A DNA stretch of 64,000 nt from Meghimatium bilineatum (GCA_034231615.1 CM067310.1:5160510-5224509), one strand, 5' to 3'. Shown: positions 21,617 through 32,839, numbered from the stretch's first letter. Notes: a model not told the origin generated them from the sequence alone. Numbers and translations: made by a program.

Positions 21617-21800
21617 TTCATCGTCGCCTTCTTCAGCATTCATTCTCAAACGTCTGCTTGAAGTCTATTGCAGCTTGACAAGGTCTGACTAAATTTCCAG
21701 CACGATGTAGTCTAGAGAATGGAAACGCGTTGTGTCGGCGTTTTATTTGCTCAAATGAACCTACACATCCGTCTTCGGCGAGCTTAATATTTCCCACTGG
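21617..21800 (-). mobile_element. AAG-tailed short repeat (SINE-like, subfamily 2)
   Basis: The minus strand reads CGAAGACGGATGTGTAGG, a GCAAATAAAACG-type segment, CACAACGCG, a CTAGACTACAT segment, and ends TTTGAGAATGAATGCTGAAG. The same order occurs at 22295-22490 (minus), 24105-24275 and 56945-57135 (plus). No coding capacity. The AAG-rich 3' tail and short length suggest a SINE. Confidence 0.7.
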
Positions 21801-22290
21801 AATAGTTTCTATCAATATAAAGCACAAAATGTTTATGGTTTATCTCCATCAACAATCTTCCAGGTTCCATTTTTAGCTGATTACACAGGGACTACCGTCA
21901 AAATGGCCGACGAGAACGGATATGCTCTCTCTACGGTGCTATTCTGAGCGACACACTCCTATGACGTGGCGCCAATGTTGAAGTACATTAGAGACACTTT
22001 TAAAGTACTTGAATCATTTCTTATGTTCACCGGTCAGTCGTGTTTCCTTTAGGAGCTCACCATAATCATATGCTTTAGGATACTCTTGTCAATCGTGTAC
22101 ACATTTCCAGTCCATTTCAGTCGTGTAATCTTCAACATTGTATGAATGTTTGTGATGTTGGTTCTAATGAGGACTTCAGTCTCAGGTAATTTCAGCCACT
22201 TCCATTTTGCATTTTGCGACGTTATCGTGAGAAGTTGAAGGATACAGCATGTTGTATGCACGAGATTTAATACTTTAGCTAGCTTGTTCA
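21801..22290. other. unassigned spacer
   Basis: No repeats or RNA genes recognised. The minus frame at 22049-22327 contains a possible RT-like WTGNVYTIDKSILKHMI segment, but this is too weak to call and partly overlaps the next repeat. Confidence 0.35.
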
Positions 22291-22294
22291 ATGT

Positions 22295-22490
22295 ATACTG
22301 TTCTTCTTCTTCAGCGTTCATTCTCAAACTCCTGCCGGATCTCTATTGCAGTAGGACAATGGCCCTATTAGATTTCCAGCAGGATATAGTTCAGAGAATA
22401 GAAATGCGTTGTGTCGCAGTTTTATTTGCGCCAATGGCCCGACACATCCGTCTTCGGTGGGCTACACCGTTCATCTCACAGACTTGAATC
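22295..22490 (-). mobile_element. AAG-tailed short repeat (SINE-like, subfamily 2)
   Basis: The reverse complement contains CCGAAGACGGATGTGTCGGG, CGACACAACGCATTTCTATT, GCAGGAGTTTGAGAATGAAC, and ends GCTGAAGAAGAAGAAC. It is the best-preserved 3' tail of this subfamily in the window. Confidence 0.78.
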
Positions 22491-22494
22491 AGAA

Positions 22495-22828
22495 ATAACA
22501 TCCCTTGATAGGGGAAATAACTACTACTATTTCATTTCGAGCTAATATTGTTAGTGTTATGTCCCTTCTCTGTGTATATTTCACATTCTACCGTTATCTT
22601 CGGCGATAGTACTAAACAAATATCCTGGTTAGCGGGATGCGGGAAGAAGTACTTACGGCAGAGCCGTGCCGTGTTATCATGCAGAGAGGAGATCGCACAT
22701 AGGGCTGCACCATTCAAAATACATTGACGGCGATACAGGGGCTGCTTTTCGAGAGAGAATTTTAGGTGGTTGTGGGAGGGGGGGGGGGCGTTGTGCCGCG
22801 TTTCAAAGACTTGCATAATACTGAAAAA
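22495..22828. other. unassigned spacer with a poly-G run
   Basis: Contains a G10 run around 22779-22789. No gene or repeat was recognised. Confidence 0.4.
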
Positions 22829-23092
22829 ATCTAGTGCAGGGTCCGGACGACATTGAATCGTGGTTCATATTTTCATTGCTATATCCGCTCATTTCTTCTT
22901 TCTAAACGTGGGGCTTACGCCCCACAATGGGGCAATTTGAATGATGTTTTGGATTGGGGGGGGGAATCGGGGGAAATTATTCCCTAAATTGTATGGGGAA
23001 ATTCAATTTTTGATTATACAAGAATATATATATATATATATTACATTAGGGGCATCATAATTTTAGAAAGACTTAGGTGGGGCATTCAGCGT
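22829..23092 (+). repeat. dispersed repeat, probable degraded DNA-transposon derivative
   Basis: The part from 22900 to 23092 (GGGGGGGGAATCGGGG, then TTATACAAGAATATATA, then AATTTTAGAAAGACTTAGGT) matches the reverse complement of 31592-31800. The other copy's outer end reads CAGGGTTTCCCAA, like some hAT termini. No target duplication was confirmed. Confidence 0.5.
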
Positions 23093-23144
23093 TGCCGCTC
23101 TGCAGATTATCAGAACTGTGACATTCGCCATAGTTAATATCCAT

Positions 23145-23208
23145 GTTTATAGTTAATAAATGGTTAATTCTATAGTTAATAAATGGTTAATTCTATAGTT
23201 AATACATC
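23145..23208 (+). repeat. three copies of a 24-bp unit
   Basis: ATAGTTAATAAATGGTTAAT plus TCT repeats about three times directly before the 3' tail of an RT fragment. Confidence 0.7.
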
Positions 23209-23610
23209 ATCATCATAAGGTGCAGTGCCGGATGGTGTAGGTGTTCATGTCTCTACACTCTATGCCGTCAGTATTATGTATCAGGATCGTTGTTGTTTCC
23301 CTGCCGTTCCAGGTTGTCAAACTGTCTAACATTTTCTCAAGTTGTCGCCCTCTGTTTGTTTTCTTTAATCTTGCCTGTTGTAACTAAGTTATCCAAACCT
23401 CCTTGTATCATAACGTGGTCAAAAAAATGAAGATTGCCTTATTTCTTATATTTTTGATTAAACTCCGTTTCGCATTTGATACTTTTAACACTTCCACTTT
23501 AGTTTTCCTGGCAGTCCATGGTATTCTCAGCATTCTTCTGTAGAATCACATCTCTATTGCCTCTAATTTCCCACTTTCCTGTTTGTTTATTGTCCAAGAC
23601 TCGCATCCAT
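23205..23610 (-). pseudogene. decayed RT C-terminus (family A)
   Basis: The minus strand, read with frame corrections, shows LDNKQTGKWEI..GNRD, NTMDCQEN (same DNA as LRIPWTARK in another frame), then a degenerate basic block and a tail at 23208-23216. It is the same family as 599-988 and 19220-19925 but with several indels. Confidence 0.75.
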
Positions 23611-23615
23611 GTTAG

Positions 23616-23891
23616 TCATGCGACGTATTCCTTCCAGAACGTTGTCTTCCCAATGAACTCTCTGAACCGTCTTGGGCTTGCATTTTCTAGCAATGTATTC
23701 ATATTATCTTTAATGTCGTCAGTCCATCGTCTTCTTGGTCTGCCCCTTCTCCTCTTCCCAGGTACTCTTCCCTCCATTATTTGTCTTTCTAAACAGTTAA
23801 TCCATTGAGAATTTCTAGGCACAATATTCCCGTAGGTTGCCATTACTTTCGGGAAGGAACAACCGTTAATCGAGCACCGTAAAGAGAACAC
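23616..23891 (-). pseudogene. RT C-terminus, different family
   Basis: The minus-strand frame reads VPGKRRRGRPRRRWTDDIKD followed by NMNTLLENASPRRFRE and ends KTTFWKEYVA-stop. The G-R-P-R-R-R-W block and FWKE terminus are typical of non-LTR RT ends. It directly abuts the next RT fragment in the same orientation, with no spacer. Confidence 0.8.
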
Positions 23892-24104
23892 ATTCGTTCT
23901 AGTCGGCCATTTTGGCGGAAGCCAAAGCAGAACTCTCTTCCTGACCTATTGAAAAAATAATTCCTACCAGAAACCTTGAAGAGACACAGGCTGACCATGG
24001 CCAATGCGTCACAAATGGACAAAGACAGACTTCAACTTCCCACTAGTATGCTTAAGTGAACAATTGTAAAAAATGACAATAGACAAAATGATTAGCCATA
24101 ATAT
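23892..24104. other. spacer with a weak coding-like stretch
   Basis: The plus strand at about 23985-24055 reads RHRLTMANASQMDKDRLQL and then stops. It looks protein-like but is too short to assign and may be another transposon scrap. Confidence 0.25.
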
Positions 24105-24275
24105 AGAATAGATCCGCTGAAGACGAATGTGTCTGGCCATGGGCGCAAATAAAACGGCGACACAACGCATTTATATTCTCTGGACTACTTCCTGCTGAAT
24201 GTCAAGTAGGACCTTGGTCCAACTATAAGGGAGATGCAGCGGGAGTTTGAGAATGAACGCTGAAGAATATAGAAT
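24105..24275 (+). mobile_element. AAG-tailed short repeat (SINE-like, subfamily 2)
   Basis: It contains CTGAAGACGAATGTGTCTGG, CGACACAACGCATTTATATT, a CTGGACTACTTCCTGCTG segment and GAGTTTGAGAATGAACGCTG followed by AAGAATATAG. Confidence 0.72.
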
Positions 24276-24477
24276 AGATATAACTAATTGGACTAACGTT
24301 CGTGGTTGAAAGAAGCGTATGTCACCTTAAAAGGTAATTTTTACGGAAAAAAATTAAAATGCGTTTCCGCATTGCCATGCAGCATCTCATTGAAGCTGAG
24401 GGTCAGTCATGTCTTTCTCCTCACGGCTGCAAACTGGGACCCATCCTATAAGTTACAGTTGAATGAAACAATTTAGT

Positions 24478-24536
24478 TCGGACAGATGAAATATTGATGA
24501 AATATTGATGAAATATTGATGAAATATTGATGAAAT
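24478..24536 (+). repeat. 11-bp tandem repeat (GATGAAATATT)
   Basis: Five consecutive copies of GATGAAATATT. A few bases later (24595-24660) the motif GTTGTTATATAGGGAAA is repeated about three times. Confidence 0.85.
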
Positions 24537-24861
24537 AACAGAAATTCGCTACATCAAATATATAACATTAAGTATAAACATAATTGGGTGTTTTGAAAGG
24601 TGTTGTTATATAGGGAAAGTTGTTATATAGGGAAAGTTGTTATAAAGGATGCGTTATAACGGGAATACACTGTATATCTGCCCCTTTTGAAGTAGCATAG
24701 CCGATTTCAGCATGCATATGGATTAATTGTCATGTATGGCAGAGATGGGTATCTTTTTTTTTTTTTAAATGTATTTATTCCTGCCTGTTATTTTGTATTT
24801 TAAATCATTTCTAATCAGTCAATCGTTGTGTTGTGTGGCCATGAGCATAGCCAGACATTTG

Positions 24862-25350
24862 ACACTAGTACTCCTCAGATGGGAATCAGTGGTGAAGCGT
24901 ACAAACACTCCACAGATTTGAAACAGTGGTGGGGCGTACAAACACTCCTCAGATTTGAAACAGTGGTGAGGCGTACAAACACTCCTCAGATTTGAAACAG
25001 TGGTGAGGCGTACAAACACTCCTCAGATTTGAAACAGTGGTGAGGCGTACAAACACTCCTCAGATTTGAAACAGTGGTGGGGCGTTCAAACACTCCTCAG
25101 ATTTGAAACAGTGGTGAGGCGTACAAATACTCCTCAGATTTGAAACAGTGGTGAGGCGTACAAACACTCCACAGATTTTAAACAGTGGTGAGTCGTACAA
25201 ACACTCCTCAGATTTGAAACAGTGGTGAGGCGTACAAACACTCCTCAGATTTGAAACAGTGGCGAGGCGTACAAACACTCCACAGATTTGAAACAGTAGT
25301 GAGGCGTACAAACACTCCTCAAATTGGAAAAAGTGATGAAGCGTACATAT
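24862..25350 (+). repeat. 37-bp minisatellite (ACAAACACTCCTCAGATTTG)
   Basis: About 12-13 copies of a 37-bp unit, ACAAACACTCCTCAGATTTG then AAACAGTGGTGAGGCGT. Outer copies diverge. Minus-strand frames with repeated LFQICGVFVRL are repeat artefacts. Confidence 0.95.
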
Positions 25351-25665
25351 AAGCATTGTGAGAAATTCTAACGAATATAAATTAGAGTATACTTCTTACA
25401 AAATAGTAAAATGTAGCATACAATTAGACTAGCCTGTAGTCATTTTAAAAGCATATAAATCCTGTCAATATTAATATCCATGTATAATACACTTTCTGGA
25501 TTGACATGCAATCAACACTCTACTAGAATTTTGCTGCACAATTTCTGTTTCATCTCTTCACTAATAACAATACACATAAGATAACTGTGTCACTGTGGTC
25601 CGTGTCAATAGTCTGGCGACCTTCTTTAAACTTCAAATATGACGTCATGCTGCTAGTCTATCTTC
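25351..25665. other. AT-rich spacer
   Basis: No gene or repeat recognised. Confidence 0.4.
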
Positions 25666-25689
25666 CTCTTCTTCTTCTTTCCTCCCTCT

Positions 25690-25930
25690 TTTACCCTTTA
25701 CGGGTGTCGAGGGAGATACAATGTTCTTGTTTTCGCTTTTCTGGCAGCTTCAGATAATGTTATTTGGTGTTCGCGTAATGTCTCTTTGATGTTGTCGATC
25801 CAGCGTACTCTAGGTCTACCCTTGGCTCTTCTTTCTGCTTCTCCTCTCTTCGTATATGCTTTATAAACTAATAAATCACACGGCATTCTTTCCAGATGAC
25901 GAGACCATTGTATCTGTTGGTAGTCTATAC
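25690..25930 (-). pseudogene. RT C-terminal fragment
   Basis: The minus strand shows YQQIQWSRHLERMPCDLLVY, then GEAERRAKGRPRVRWIDNIK, ETLREHQITLSEAARKA and a stop near 25698. This is the GH-x-x-RM plus G-R-P-x-x-R-W block order of non-LTR RT termini, in an open frame of about 75 residues truncated at both ends. Confidence 0.82.
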
Positions 25931-26169
25931 TAATATCAAACGTTCAGGACACCCTCATCGACACAATTATCTATAATATTGTCAGGTTATAAAATAATGT
26001 CAAAGTTTTTTTTTCAATTTCTACGTTTAAGATTTTCATATGCAGAACGCCGATATAACCCCACAGCCACCAGCTGACTACTGACTAGTACATTGAGCGA
26101 GCATACTATCCTTAGATGGTTGATACTCCGGCACGCTGAGCAATTATGGCGATATCCCTCACTGCCCGG

Positions 26170-26405
26170 ATGCTTATCAATCAATCAATTAAGTGTCATG
26201 GCGGATAGCGTAGGCGATCAAGTATCTCCATAACTCCTCTGTTAATAAATACAGTTGGTGACATGTTTGTTGTTTGTGTGCCACAGTGACAACCTATCCA
26301 CAATTTACGCTCTTTGCTTCCTTTGTCTCTTGTTCCCTAGATCCTTCCGGTGGTTACTAAATTGTCACGACTTACCTTTCATATCACATGCGCTTAAAAT
26401 CTTGA
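26170..26405 (-). pseudogene. very decayed RT 3' end with an ATTG tail
   Basis: The minus strand aligns in order with the family A terminus: a GNKRQRK basic block, IVDRLSLWH, QRSYGDT and a final SAMT, interrupted by stops. The plus strand at 26167-26181 is TCAATCAATCAATTAA, a short tail. Confidence 0.5.
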
Positions 26406-27045
26406 CTGACCTGTTGACGGATACTTATAACTAACTATCCACCAATCCCAAAATTAACTACGGGAGATAACAAAAATAATTCTCTTTTTTGTGAAGCTCA
26501 TCTATATTGTCTCCCATGGTTTACACATTGACTATCTTGGAATGTTTCCTAATTTGTATTTGAAGTGCGGTTGCACTCGACTAAAATTAAAGCAATGTTT
26601 TTGTGAATGAAGTATTACATTTGTATTCCTTTTATCTAACAAATTGTTTTATTAGCAACATAATTTATTTATTGCAAAACAACATAAGCATGGAAATAAG
26701 GATGAAAAGGAAACCTCTAGAATAAAGAACTTCAGCAAAGTCCCGAAGTAAACGACTTCCTTTATTAAATATGTCTTGTTCCCGCGGGAACGTCTTCCTG
26801 CCAGAATACAAAGCTTCAATTGTCGCTTTTCAAGAAGCTCTTTTACGTAATGTTTTACAGTGTAGCAAAAATGAAATTTTAATTTCTTTAACCTCGTCGT
26901 GTACTTTCCTTTGCTATGTCATACGTCGCCTAACATAATCTTCTTGTTCAAGTGGTTTCCGGTCTGGCACATCTCTTGTTATGTCTCCATATAATTTCCC
27001 GTGACTGTTAAGCAGTAGCTAGTAATAGTTGCTTTCTTGCAATCA
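26406..27045. other. AT-rich spacer
   Basis: About 640 bp with no recognised repeats, RNA genes or coding signals. Confidence 0.4.
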
Positions 27046-27053
27046 TACGAGAG

Positions 27054-27122
27054 TTGTACGAGTGTTTATCCACAGACAATCAGTTATACGAATGTTTATC
27101 CACAGACAATCAGTTGTACGAC
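27054..27122 (+). repeat. two tandem copies of a 30-bp unit
   Basis: TGTTTATCCACAGACAATCA occurs twice, 30 bp apart, each flanked by TACGA. The surrounding frame (27054-27314) is a probable chance frame. Confidence 0.8.
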
Positions 27123-27399
27123 GGTGTCAACAGATTAATCATCTTTCTACTGTTTAGACCTGGGGTTGGCAAAAATAATGACCAAGGGAAAACATCAGGA
27201 AAGCAATACAATTTTCTAGCCCACAAATATGATTTACATACGAGCACATGCTTCGAGCACAGAAAAACTAATGAACTAATTGGAGTTTCTAATGAGCTAA
27301 AAAAAAACAACTAAATAAGCTTTTCTTAGCTTTCGTAAATAGAAAAAAGACGCTCCTCGTTGTCCGAGTATTTCGTTATGCAAACATGCGAATTTCTGT

Positions 27400-27625
27400 A
27401 GAAGATAGATTAGATAGATATATAAATTATATCGTTATATTTAATAAATAGACAGATGTATATATAGTAATCACATAGATAGATTAGACAGATATATATA
27501 TATAGTAATCACATAGTTACATTAGACAGATATATATATAGTAATCACATAGTTACATTAGACAGATATATATATGTAATATATAAATAAATAATTTAGA
27601 CAGATATAGATAGATAGATGATGTA
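27400..27625 (+). repeat. AT-rich tandem repeat (TAGTAATCACATAG)
   Basis: Three to four imperfect copies of TAGTAATCACATAGTTACAT followed by TAGACAGATATATATA, with (TA)n and (GATA)n tracts. Confidence 0.75.
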
Positions 27626-27629
27626 AGTT

Positions 27630-27745
27630 CTTGTATGTGGTGTCTTGATTCTTGATTATTGATTCTTGATTATTGATTAGAAACTGGCTTCACAGCACGC
27701 GGGACATTCCCATAAGTGCTCCGCCCTCTGCTCCAGCAGCCATCC
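27630..27745 (+). repeat. dispersed repeat shared with 50290-50380
   Basis: GATTAGAAACTGGCTTCACA, then GCACGCGGGACATTCCCATA and AGTGCTCCGCCCTCTG, match 50310-50372 closely. It is a two-copy dispersed repeat of unknown type. Confidence 0.6.
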
Positions 27746-28124
27746 GAGGGTATGTAGACTCATAGTTCCGGTCAGGTGTTGATTGTGTGATCTTCGAGAC
27801 TTTACAAAAAAATGTCTTTTTTTTTAATGCGGTGTCTTATTTTATCAAGTCTGTAGCTGAAGGAGGCGGGGTTAGCGATGACAGAGGGGCTGGGTAGATA
27901 CACCCAAACACCCAAGTTTATCTCCAGGAGGTACCCCTTTTTAAAAAAAAAAACGCAACAATCATCACTGTAAAACAAATTTTAGTATAAACTTAACTCA
28001 TTTATAAGAAATCTTTCCCTAAACATTTACTCCTGTCTTCATTCCCATTCAAGCAAATTCAACACGGATTATATGTCACATATTTTCAATTATTTGCTCC
28101 ATTTTTCAGGCCGCTACCACACTT

Positions 28125-28205
28125 TCGATTCACTCAATCAATCAGCTAATCACTAAATCAGTCAGTCAATCAATCAGCCAATCACATAATCTGTCTGTCT
28201 GTCTA
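28125..28205 (+). repeat. degenerate (AATC)n microsatellite
   Basis: CAATCAATCAGCTAATCACT and following AATC/AGTC repeats, then CTGTCTGTCTGT. Confidence 0.75.
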
Positions 28206-28327
28206 CGATTCTTGATCACTGAATACAGGTCAGAGGTCATGCACTCCAGTGTGTGCGAAGTAATTCTGCAGCGTGTAGTTCTTGCATGCTATTGAGATCC
28301 ATAGTCCGATACCATCTGGGTTTTATA

Positions 28328-28533
28328 AGACCTTCAAACATAATTAATTAAGACCCCATTTGTGAAGTTTTTGATTATTGTTTATCTTTCGTGTGATGCC
28401 TGTTTATTATTTGGAGTCGCCGTTGCTACTTTTGACATACGATTCCACGTATGTAAATAGTGACCAGCCGAAGCCTTAAAATAATCAAAGACGTCACAAA
28501 TGGGGTCCTAGTTTATATTATGTTGGAAGGTCT
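28328..28533. mobile_element. MITE-like element with ~50-bp inverted repeats
   Basis: The left arm AGACCTTCAAACATAAT, then AGACCCCATTTGTGA and TTTGATTATT (28328-28380), is mirrored by the right arm at 28482-28533 (AATAATCAAAGACGTCACAA, then ATGGGGTCCTA and ATGTTGGAAGGTCT). Arms differ at several positions. The roughly 100-bp centre has no coding potential. No clear target duplication was found. Confidence 0.65.
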
Positions 28534-28544
28534 TCATTGGAAAC

Positions 28545-29170
28545 GGTCATGCATAGTCATACCATTTGATGGTTGGTGAGACACATAATCATAGTTTTTG
28601 ATGGTTGTTACGACCCATAATGATAGCTTTTGATGGTTGTCGCGACCCATAATCATAGCCTGTGATGGTTGTTACGACCCATAATCATATTTTTTTATGG
28701 TTGTTACGACCCATAATGATAGCTTTTGATGGTTGTTGCGAACCATAATCATAGCTTTTGATGGATGTTGTGACCCATAATCATAGCTTTTGATGGTTGT
28801 TGAAACCCATAATTATAGCTTTTGATGGATGTTGAAACCCATAATCATAGCTGTTCATGGTTGTTGAAACCCATAATCATAGCTTGTGATGGTTGTTGAA
28901 ACCCATAATCATAACTTTTGATGGTTATTGAAACCCATAATCATAGCTTTTGATGGTTGTTGAAACCCATAATCATAGCTTGTGATGGTTGTTGAAACCC
29001 ATAATCATAGCTGTTCATGGTTGTTGAAACCCATAATCATAGCTTTTGATGGTTGTTTAAACCCATAATCATAGCTTTTGATGGTTGTTTAAACCCATAA
29101 TCATAGCTTTTGATGGTTGTTGAAACCCATAATCATAGCTTTTGATGGTTGTTGCGATCCATATTTGATC
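28545..29170 (+). repeat. 32-bp minisatellite (CCATAATCATAGCTTTTGAT)
   Basis: About 19 copies of a 32-bp unit, CCATAATCATAGCTTTTGAT then GGTTGTTGAAAC. Copies in the left third carry GTTACGACC or GTTGCGACC in place of GTTGAAACC, so the array has two subtype blocks. Confidence 0.95.
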
Positions 29171-29329
29171 TTCTTTGATGTTTCTTCTGCGAACAGTCTC
29201 TCTGTCTTCCTATTCAATTGTAAAAAAAAACCAATAATTAAATATCGTGACAGCACCAGTACATAGCAATAAATATATTCGAAAAATAGGCAGCCACGAT
29301 CGTGTAACGTTCAGGCGTTCAATGTAACA

Positions 29330-29710
29330 ATCAAGAACGTAAGAGCGGGGTCACAATACAACAATCAATAATGTAATATGACATCAGAATACAACAATCA
29401 ATAATGTAATATGACATCACAATACAACAATCAATAATGTAATATGGAGGTCACAATACACAAATCAATGATAAAATATGGGGTCTTGATGCAACAATCA
29501 ATGATGTAATATGGGTTCACAGTACAGCAATCAATGATGTAATATTTTGGTTTCAACAAACAACAATTAAGAGTGTAATATGCAATCACAATGCAACCAT
29601 CAATAATGTACTATTAGGTCACAATGCAATAAGTAATAATGTAACGTTGGATCGATATGCATTAATCAATGATGTAACACCTTGTTACAATACAGAAATC
29701 AATAATATTT
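29330..29710 (+). repeat. ~33-bp degenerate minisatellite (CAATCAATAATGTAATATG)
   Basis: About 11 copies of a unit with core ACAACAATCAATAATGTAAT followed by ATGACATCACA-type sequence. It is well preserved at 29370-29450 and strongly diverged to the right. Confidence 0.88.
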
Positions 29711-29811
29711 ATTTGAGAAATCAACATGGAAATATAGAAATGTAACATAACTAGGAAAAAATGAATCAAGAAATGAAAGTTTAAACACGAAACCATCTTA
29801 CAGAGCAAAAT

Positions 29812-29866
29812 AGCAGTACAAACCTATTGTGCAACATAGCAGTACAAACCTATTGTGCAACATCAG
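29812..29866 (+). repeat. short tandem duplication
   Basis: AGCAGTACAAACCTATTGTG is present twice within 29812-29862 (period about 25 bp). Confidence 0.75.
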
Positions 29867-30139
29867 AAAGCCATGCTGGACACGGAGTCTTAGTATGGGG
29901 GAGTAACAGAGAAATATTTTATAAATAGATGTGTGAGTCGGTGGGGGGTGCACAAACCCTTCAGTGCGGTGCGCAAGAATATGTATATTACCTGAACGAT
30001 AAGCAGTGAGAACTATAGCGATAATATTGAAGAAGAAATGGTGGCGTGTATGGGAAGTCAGTGACCTTTTTCCAGGCACTTGGTGGGAGGTGGGTACGGG
30101 GGTTGATTAAAATGCCCACACGGGAGCCACAGGAAATAA

Positions 30140-30270
30140 AATGCCCCTGTAAGACATAAATATAGATGCCCTTACACAATGAAGGTGCCTCTGTAAGACA
30201 TAAATATAGATGCCCTTATACAATGAAGGTGCCTCTGTAAGACATAAATATAGATGCCCTTACATGCTTA
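30140..30270 (+). repeat. 44-bp tandem repeat, three copies
   Basis: TAAGACATAAATATAGATGC then CCTTACACAATGAAGGTGCC repeat with an exact 44-bp period (for example CCTCTG at 30188 and 30232). Confidence 0.92.
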
Positions 30271-30394
30271 CAAAATGAATATGCAACTATACTTCTTAGT
30301 TACATATGACCTCACATTGGAACCGTCACCTGTTTTGGGGGCTGCCTATATTTTACGTCAACAATAAAGGAGATTGGGGCGTATTGGTCTGAAA

Positions 30395-30695
30395 AAAGGG
30401 ATTCACAAAGTAAAATGGAGGGATTGACAAAGGAGAAGAGAGGGATTGACAAAGGAGAAGGGAGGGATTGACAAAGGAGAAGAGAGGGATTAGCAAAGGA
30501 GAAAAGAGAGATTTACAAAGGAGAAGAGAGAGTGACGAAGGAGAAGGGAGAGATTTACAAAGGAGAAAAGAGAGATTTACAAAGGAGAAGAGAGAGTGAC
30601 GAAGGAGAAGGGAGAGATTTACAAAGGAGAAGAGAGAGTGACGAAGGAGAAGGACAGATTGACAAAGGAGAAAAGAGGGAGTGACAAAAGTTGAC
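30395..30695 (+). repeat. ~22-bp minisatellite (GACAAAGGAGAAGAGAGGGA)
   Basis: About 12 purine-rich copies of GACAAAGGAGAAGAGAGGGA plus TT, with a second subtype containing GTGACGAAGGAGAAGG. The minus-strand Leu/Ser/Phe frame (30353-30724) is a repeat artefact. Confidence 0.93.
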
Positions 30696-31004
30696 ATCAA
30701 CAATAATATTTTATTATACAGCAATTAAATTAATATACTTTACTGTCAGGAAATTAAAAAAATCTGAAATAAATTAGTTGACCATCCTCCGGTATAAAGA
30801 CCTGTGTACACATGAGATTAAAGACTTATTTTGATTTTGGTTTTTGTATATTTGGTTGATCAACTTTGGATATTTTTGGCAAGCGACTCCAATTTTATAA
30901 ATACTGACCAATGAAAACCACAACAATAATAAAATAAATGTAACAAATGAAGACATGTTTTCGTTTCTCTAAACATTTCCAATACTGGTGAAAATCATGA
31001 CTGA

Positions 31005-31200
31005 ATTCTTGATAATTGTTGACAGGGTGGAGGGGTCACGGCTGAATTCTTGGCAATTGTTGACTGGGTGGAGGGGTCACGGCTGAATTTTTGGCAATTG
31101 TTGACTGGGTGGAGGGGTCACGGTTGAATTCTTGGCAATTGTTGACAGGGTGGAGGGGTCACGGCTGAATTCTTGGCAATTGTTGACTGGGTTGATTGTT
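31005..31200 (+). repeat. 41-bp minisatellite, about 4.5 copies
   Basis: The unit is GAATTCTTGGCAATTGTTGA followed by CTGGGTGGAGGGGTCACGGC and T, with little variation between copies. Confidence 0.95.
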
Positions 31201-31324
31201 ACAAATAGGGAACAATTTTGACGATATTATTTATATACACCCAATAATGGCATACTAATAGAAAATCGGGATTGTAGGTAGATCTCAATACTGTACAGCA
31301 TTATCAATTAAGTAAAGTTTATGC

Positions 31325-31525
31325 TAGACAGGACGAAGAAACTAATAATGAAGACAAGACGAAGAAACTAATAATGAAGACAATACTAAAAAACTAATAA
31401 TGAACACAATACTAAAAACTAATAATGAACACAATACTAAAAAAACTAATAATGAAGACAATACTAAAAAACTAATAATAAAGACAATACTAAAAAACTA
31501 ATAATGAAGACAAGACAAAGAAACG
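31325..31525 (+). repeat. ~26-bp minisatellite (AACTAATAATGAAGACAA)
   Basis: Eight copies of AACTAATAATGAAGACAA plus TACTAAA or GACGAAG. Confidence 0.92.
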
Positions 31526-31591
31526 TATAGTGACCACATTGAAGACCTCCTGTACATGACACTAGAACAGTGTTTACAGATCTGTTTTTTA

Positions 31592-31800
31592 ACCAGGCCC
31601 CCACCTAAGTCTTTCTAAAATTATGATTCCTCCCCCCCCCCCCTTGTAACATTTACATATATTTTTATATTCAAAATTTTAATTTTCCCCTACAATTTAT
31701 GGAATAATACCTCATGAATTGATCCCCTCCTGAACAATCAAATTTCCCCTCTACCTCAAGTGTGGCGTGGGCACACATTGGGAAACCCTGCACTAGAAGA
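31592..31800 (-). repeat. dispersed repeat, inverted copy of 22829-23092
   Basis: ACCTAAGTCTTTCTAAAATT, a C13 tract at about 31628-31643, and AATTTTCCCC segments match the reverse complement of 22900-23092. The far end TTGGGAAACCCTGCACTAGA resembles an hAT-type terminus. Confidence 0.55.
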
Positions 31801-32515
31801 AGCTGAGCTGCTTGCACATAGCCGAGAGACTTACAGAATGGAATCAAGGCCAACATTCTGTAAAAGACACGTCACATATTTAGATATAAATTTACGATGT
31901 ATTTCTATTTTAAATTTCGATTTTGTGATTTAACAATTATTAAAAATACGGACCCTCTTCCCCATCAATGACCGTTGTTGTAAGTCACATTGTCCCGTTA
32001 TTAAACTGACACGGTTTACTCAAGTGTTGGTCTACTCTAGCATTATCACCATCATCGTTCTCATTATCACGAACATTATCGTGAAACAAAACCAATTCTC
32101 AGGACACTAATTGCACGAGGATGTCGGATCTGCCTGGGTCAATCCACTGTGACACGCTCCAGGGAATTATTTCTGGCAGGATATGGAGTTTGTCGGTGGA
32201 ATCACGTGGGATGGACCTGGGATTTATGTTTATGGCGTTTATTATGTCATCGTACATGGGGGCTTCCTTCTGCTGTCTAGTAAGGGGTTAGTCAAAAAAA
32301 AAATAGTCGTATTGAGTTGAGTGTTGGGAATTGTGTAAGGAAGCGGACCTCAGATAACGGAGGGGGGAGGGGGAGGGAGAGGTGGGGTAGGAGGGTTGTT
32401 TCTCCCCTCTTAGCAGTTCGCAGCATGACTTTTAGTACTAGAAATTTAGCCAAAAGCGAATCATCACCCACTGTCTTACCCCACCGCCCTCAGCGATTTT
32501 ATATTAAAAATTCAC
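31801..32515. other. unassigned spacer
   Basis: No repeats recognised apart from a purine-rich G tract at 32361-32390. The frame 32317-32529 is low complexity. Confidence 0.4.
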
Positions 32516-32524
32516 AAAATAATT

Positions 32525-32660
32525 CATGAAATCTAAGATCACACAAAAATTTCATCAAATAGAAAATCACACAAAAAGTTCATTAAACAAAAAAACCCAC
32601 AAAAAGTTCATTAAACAGAAAATCACATAAAAAGTTCAAAAAACAGAAGATCACATACAA
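32525..32660 (+). repeat. ~28-bp minisatellite (AAAAAGTTCATTAAACAGAA)
   Basis: Four to five copies of AAAAAGTTCATTAAACAGAA plus AATCACAC, followed by a C9 and C6 pyrimidine run at 32692-32710. Confidence 0.88.
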
Positions 32661-32839
32661 ACACACGGATGCCTTCTTTGCTTAGGTATAACCCCCCCCC
32701 CCTCCCCCCAACTCCACCCCGCTCTTTCCGAACCATATGAATATCTACGGTACTGCGTGTAAGGTAGTGATTACATAAGCAGTCAGGTGAAAATTTATCA
32801 AGAATATGGATGTAATTTCTTTAGGTACAGATCGGATCT

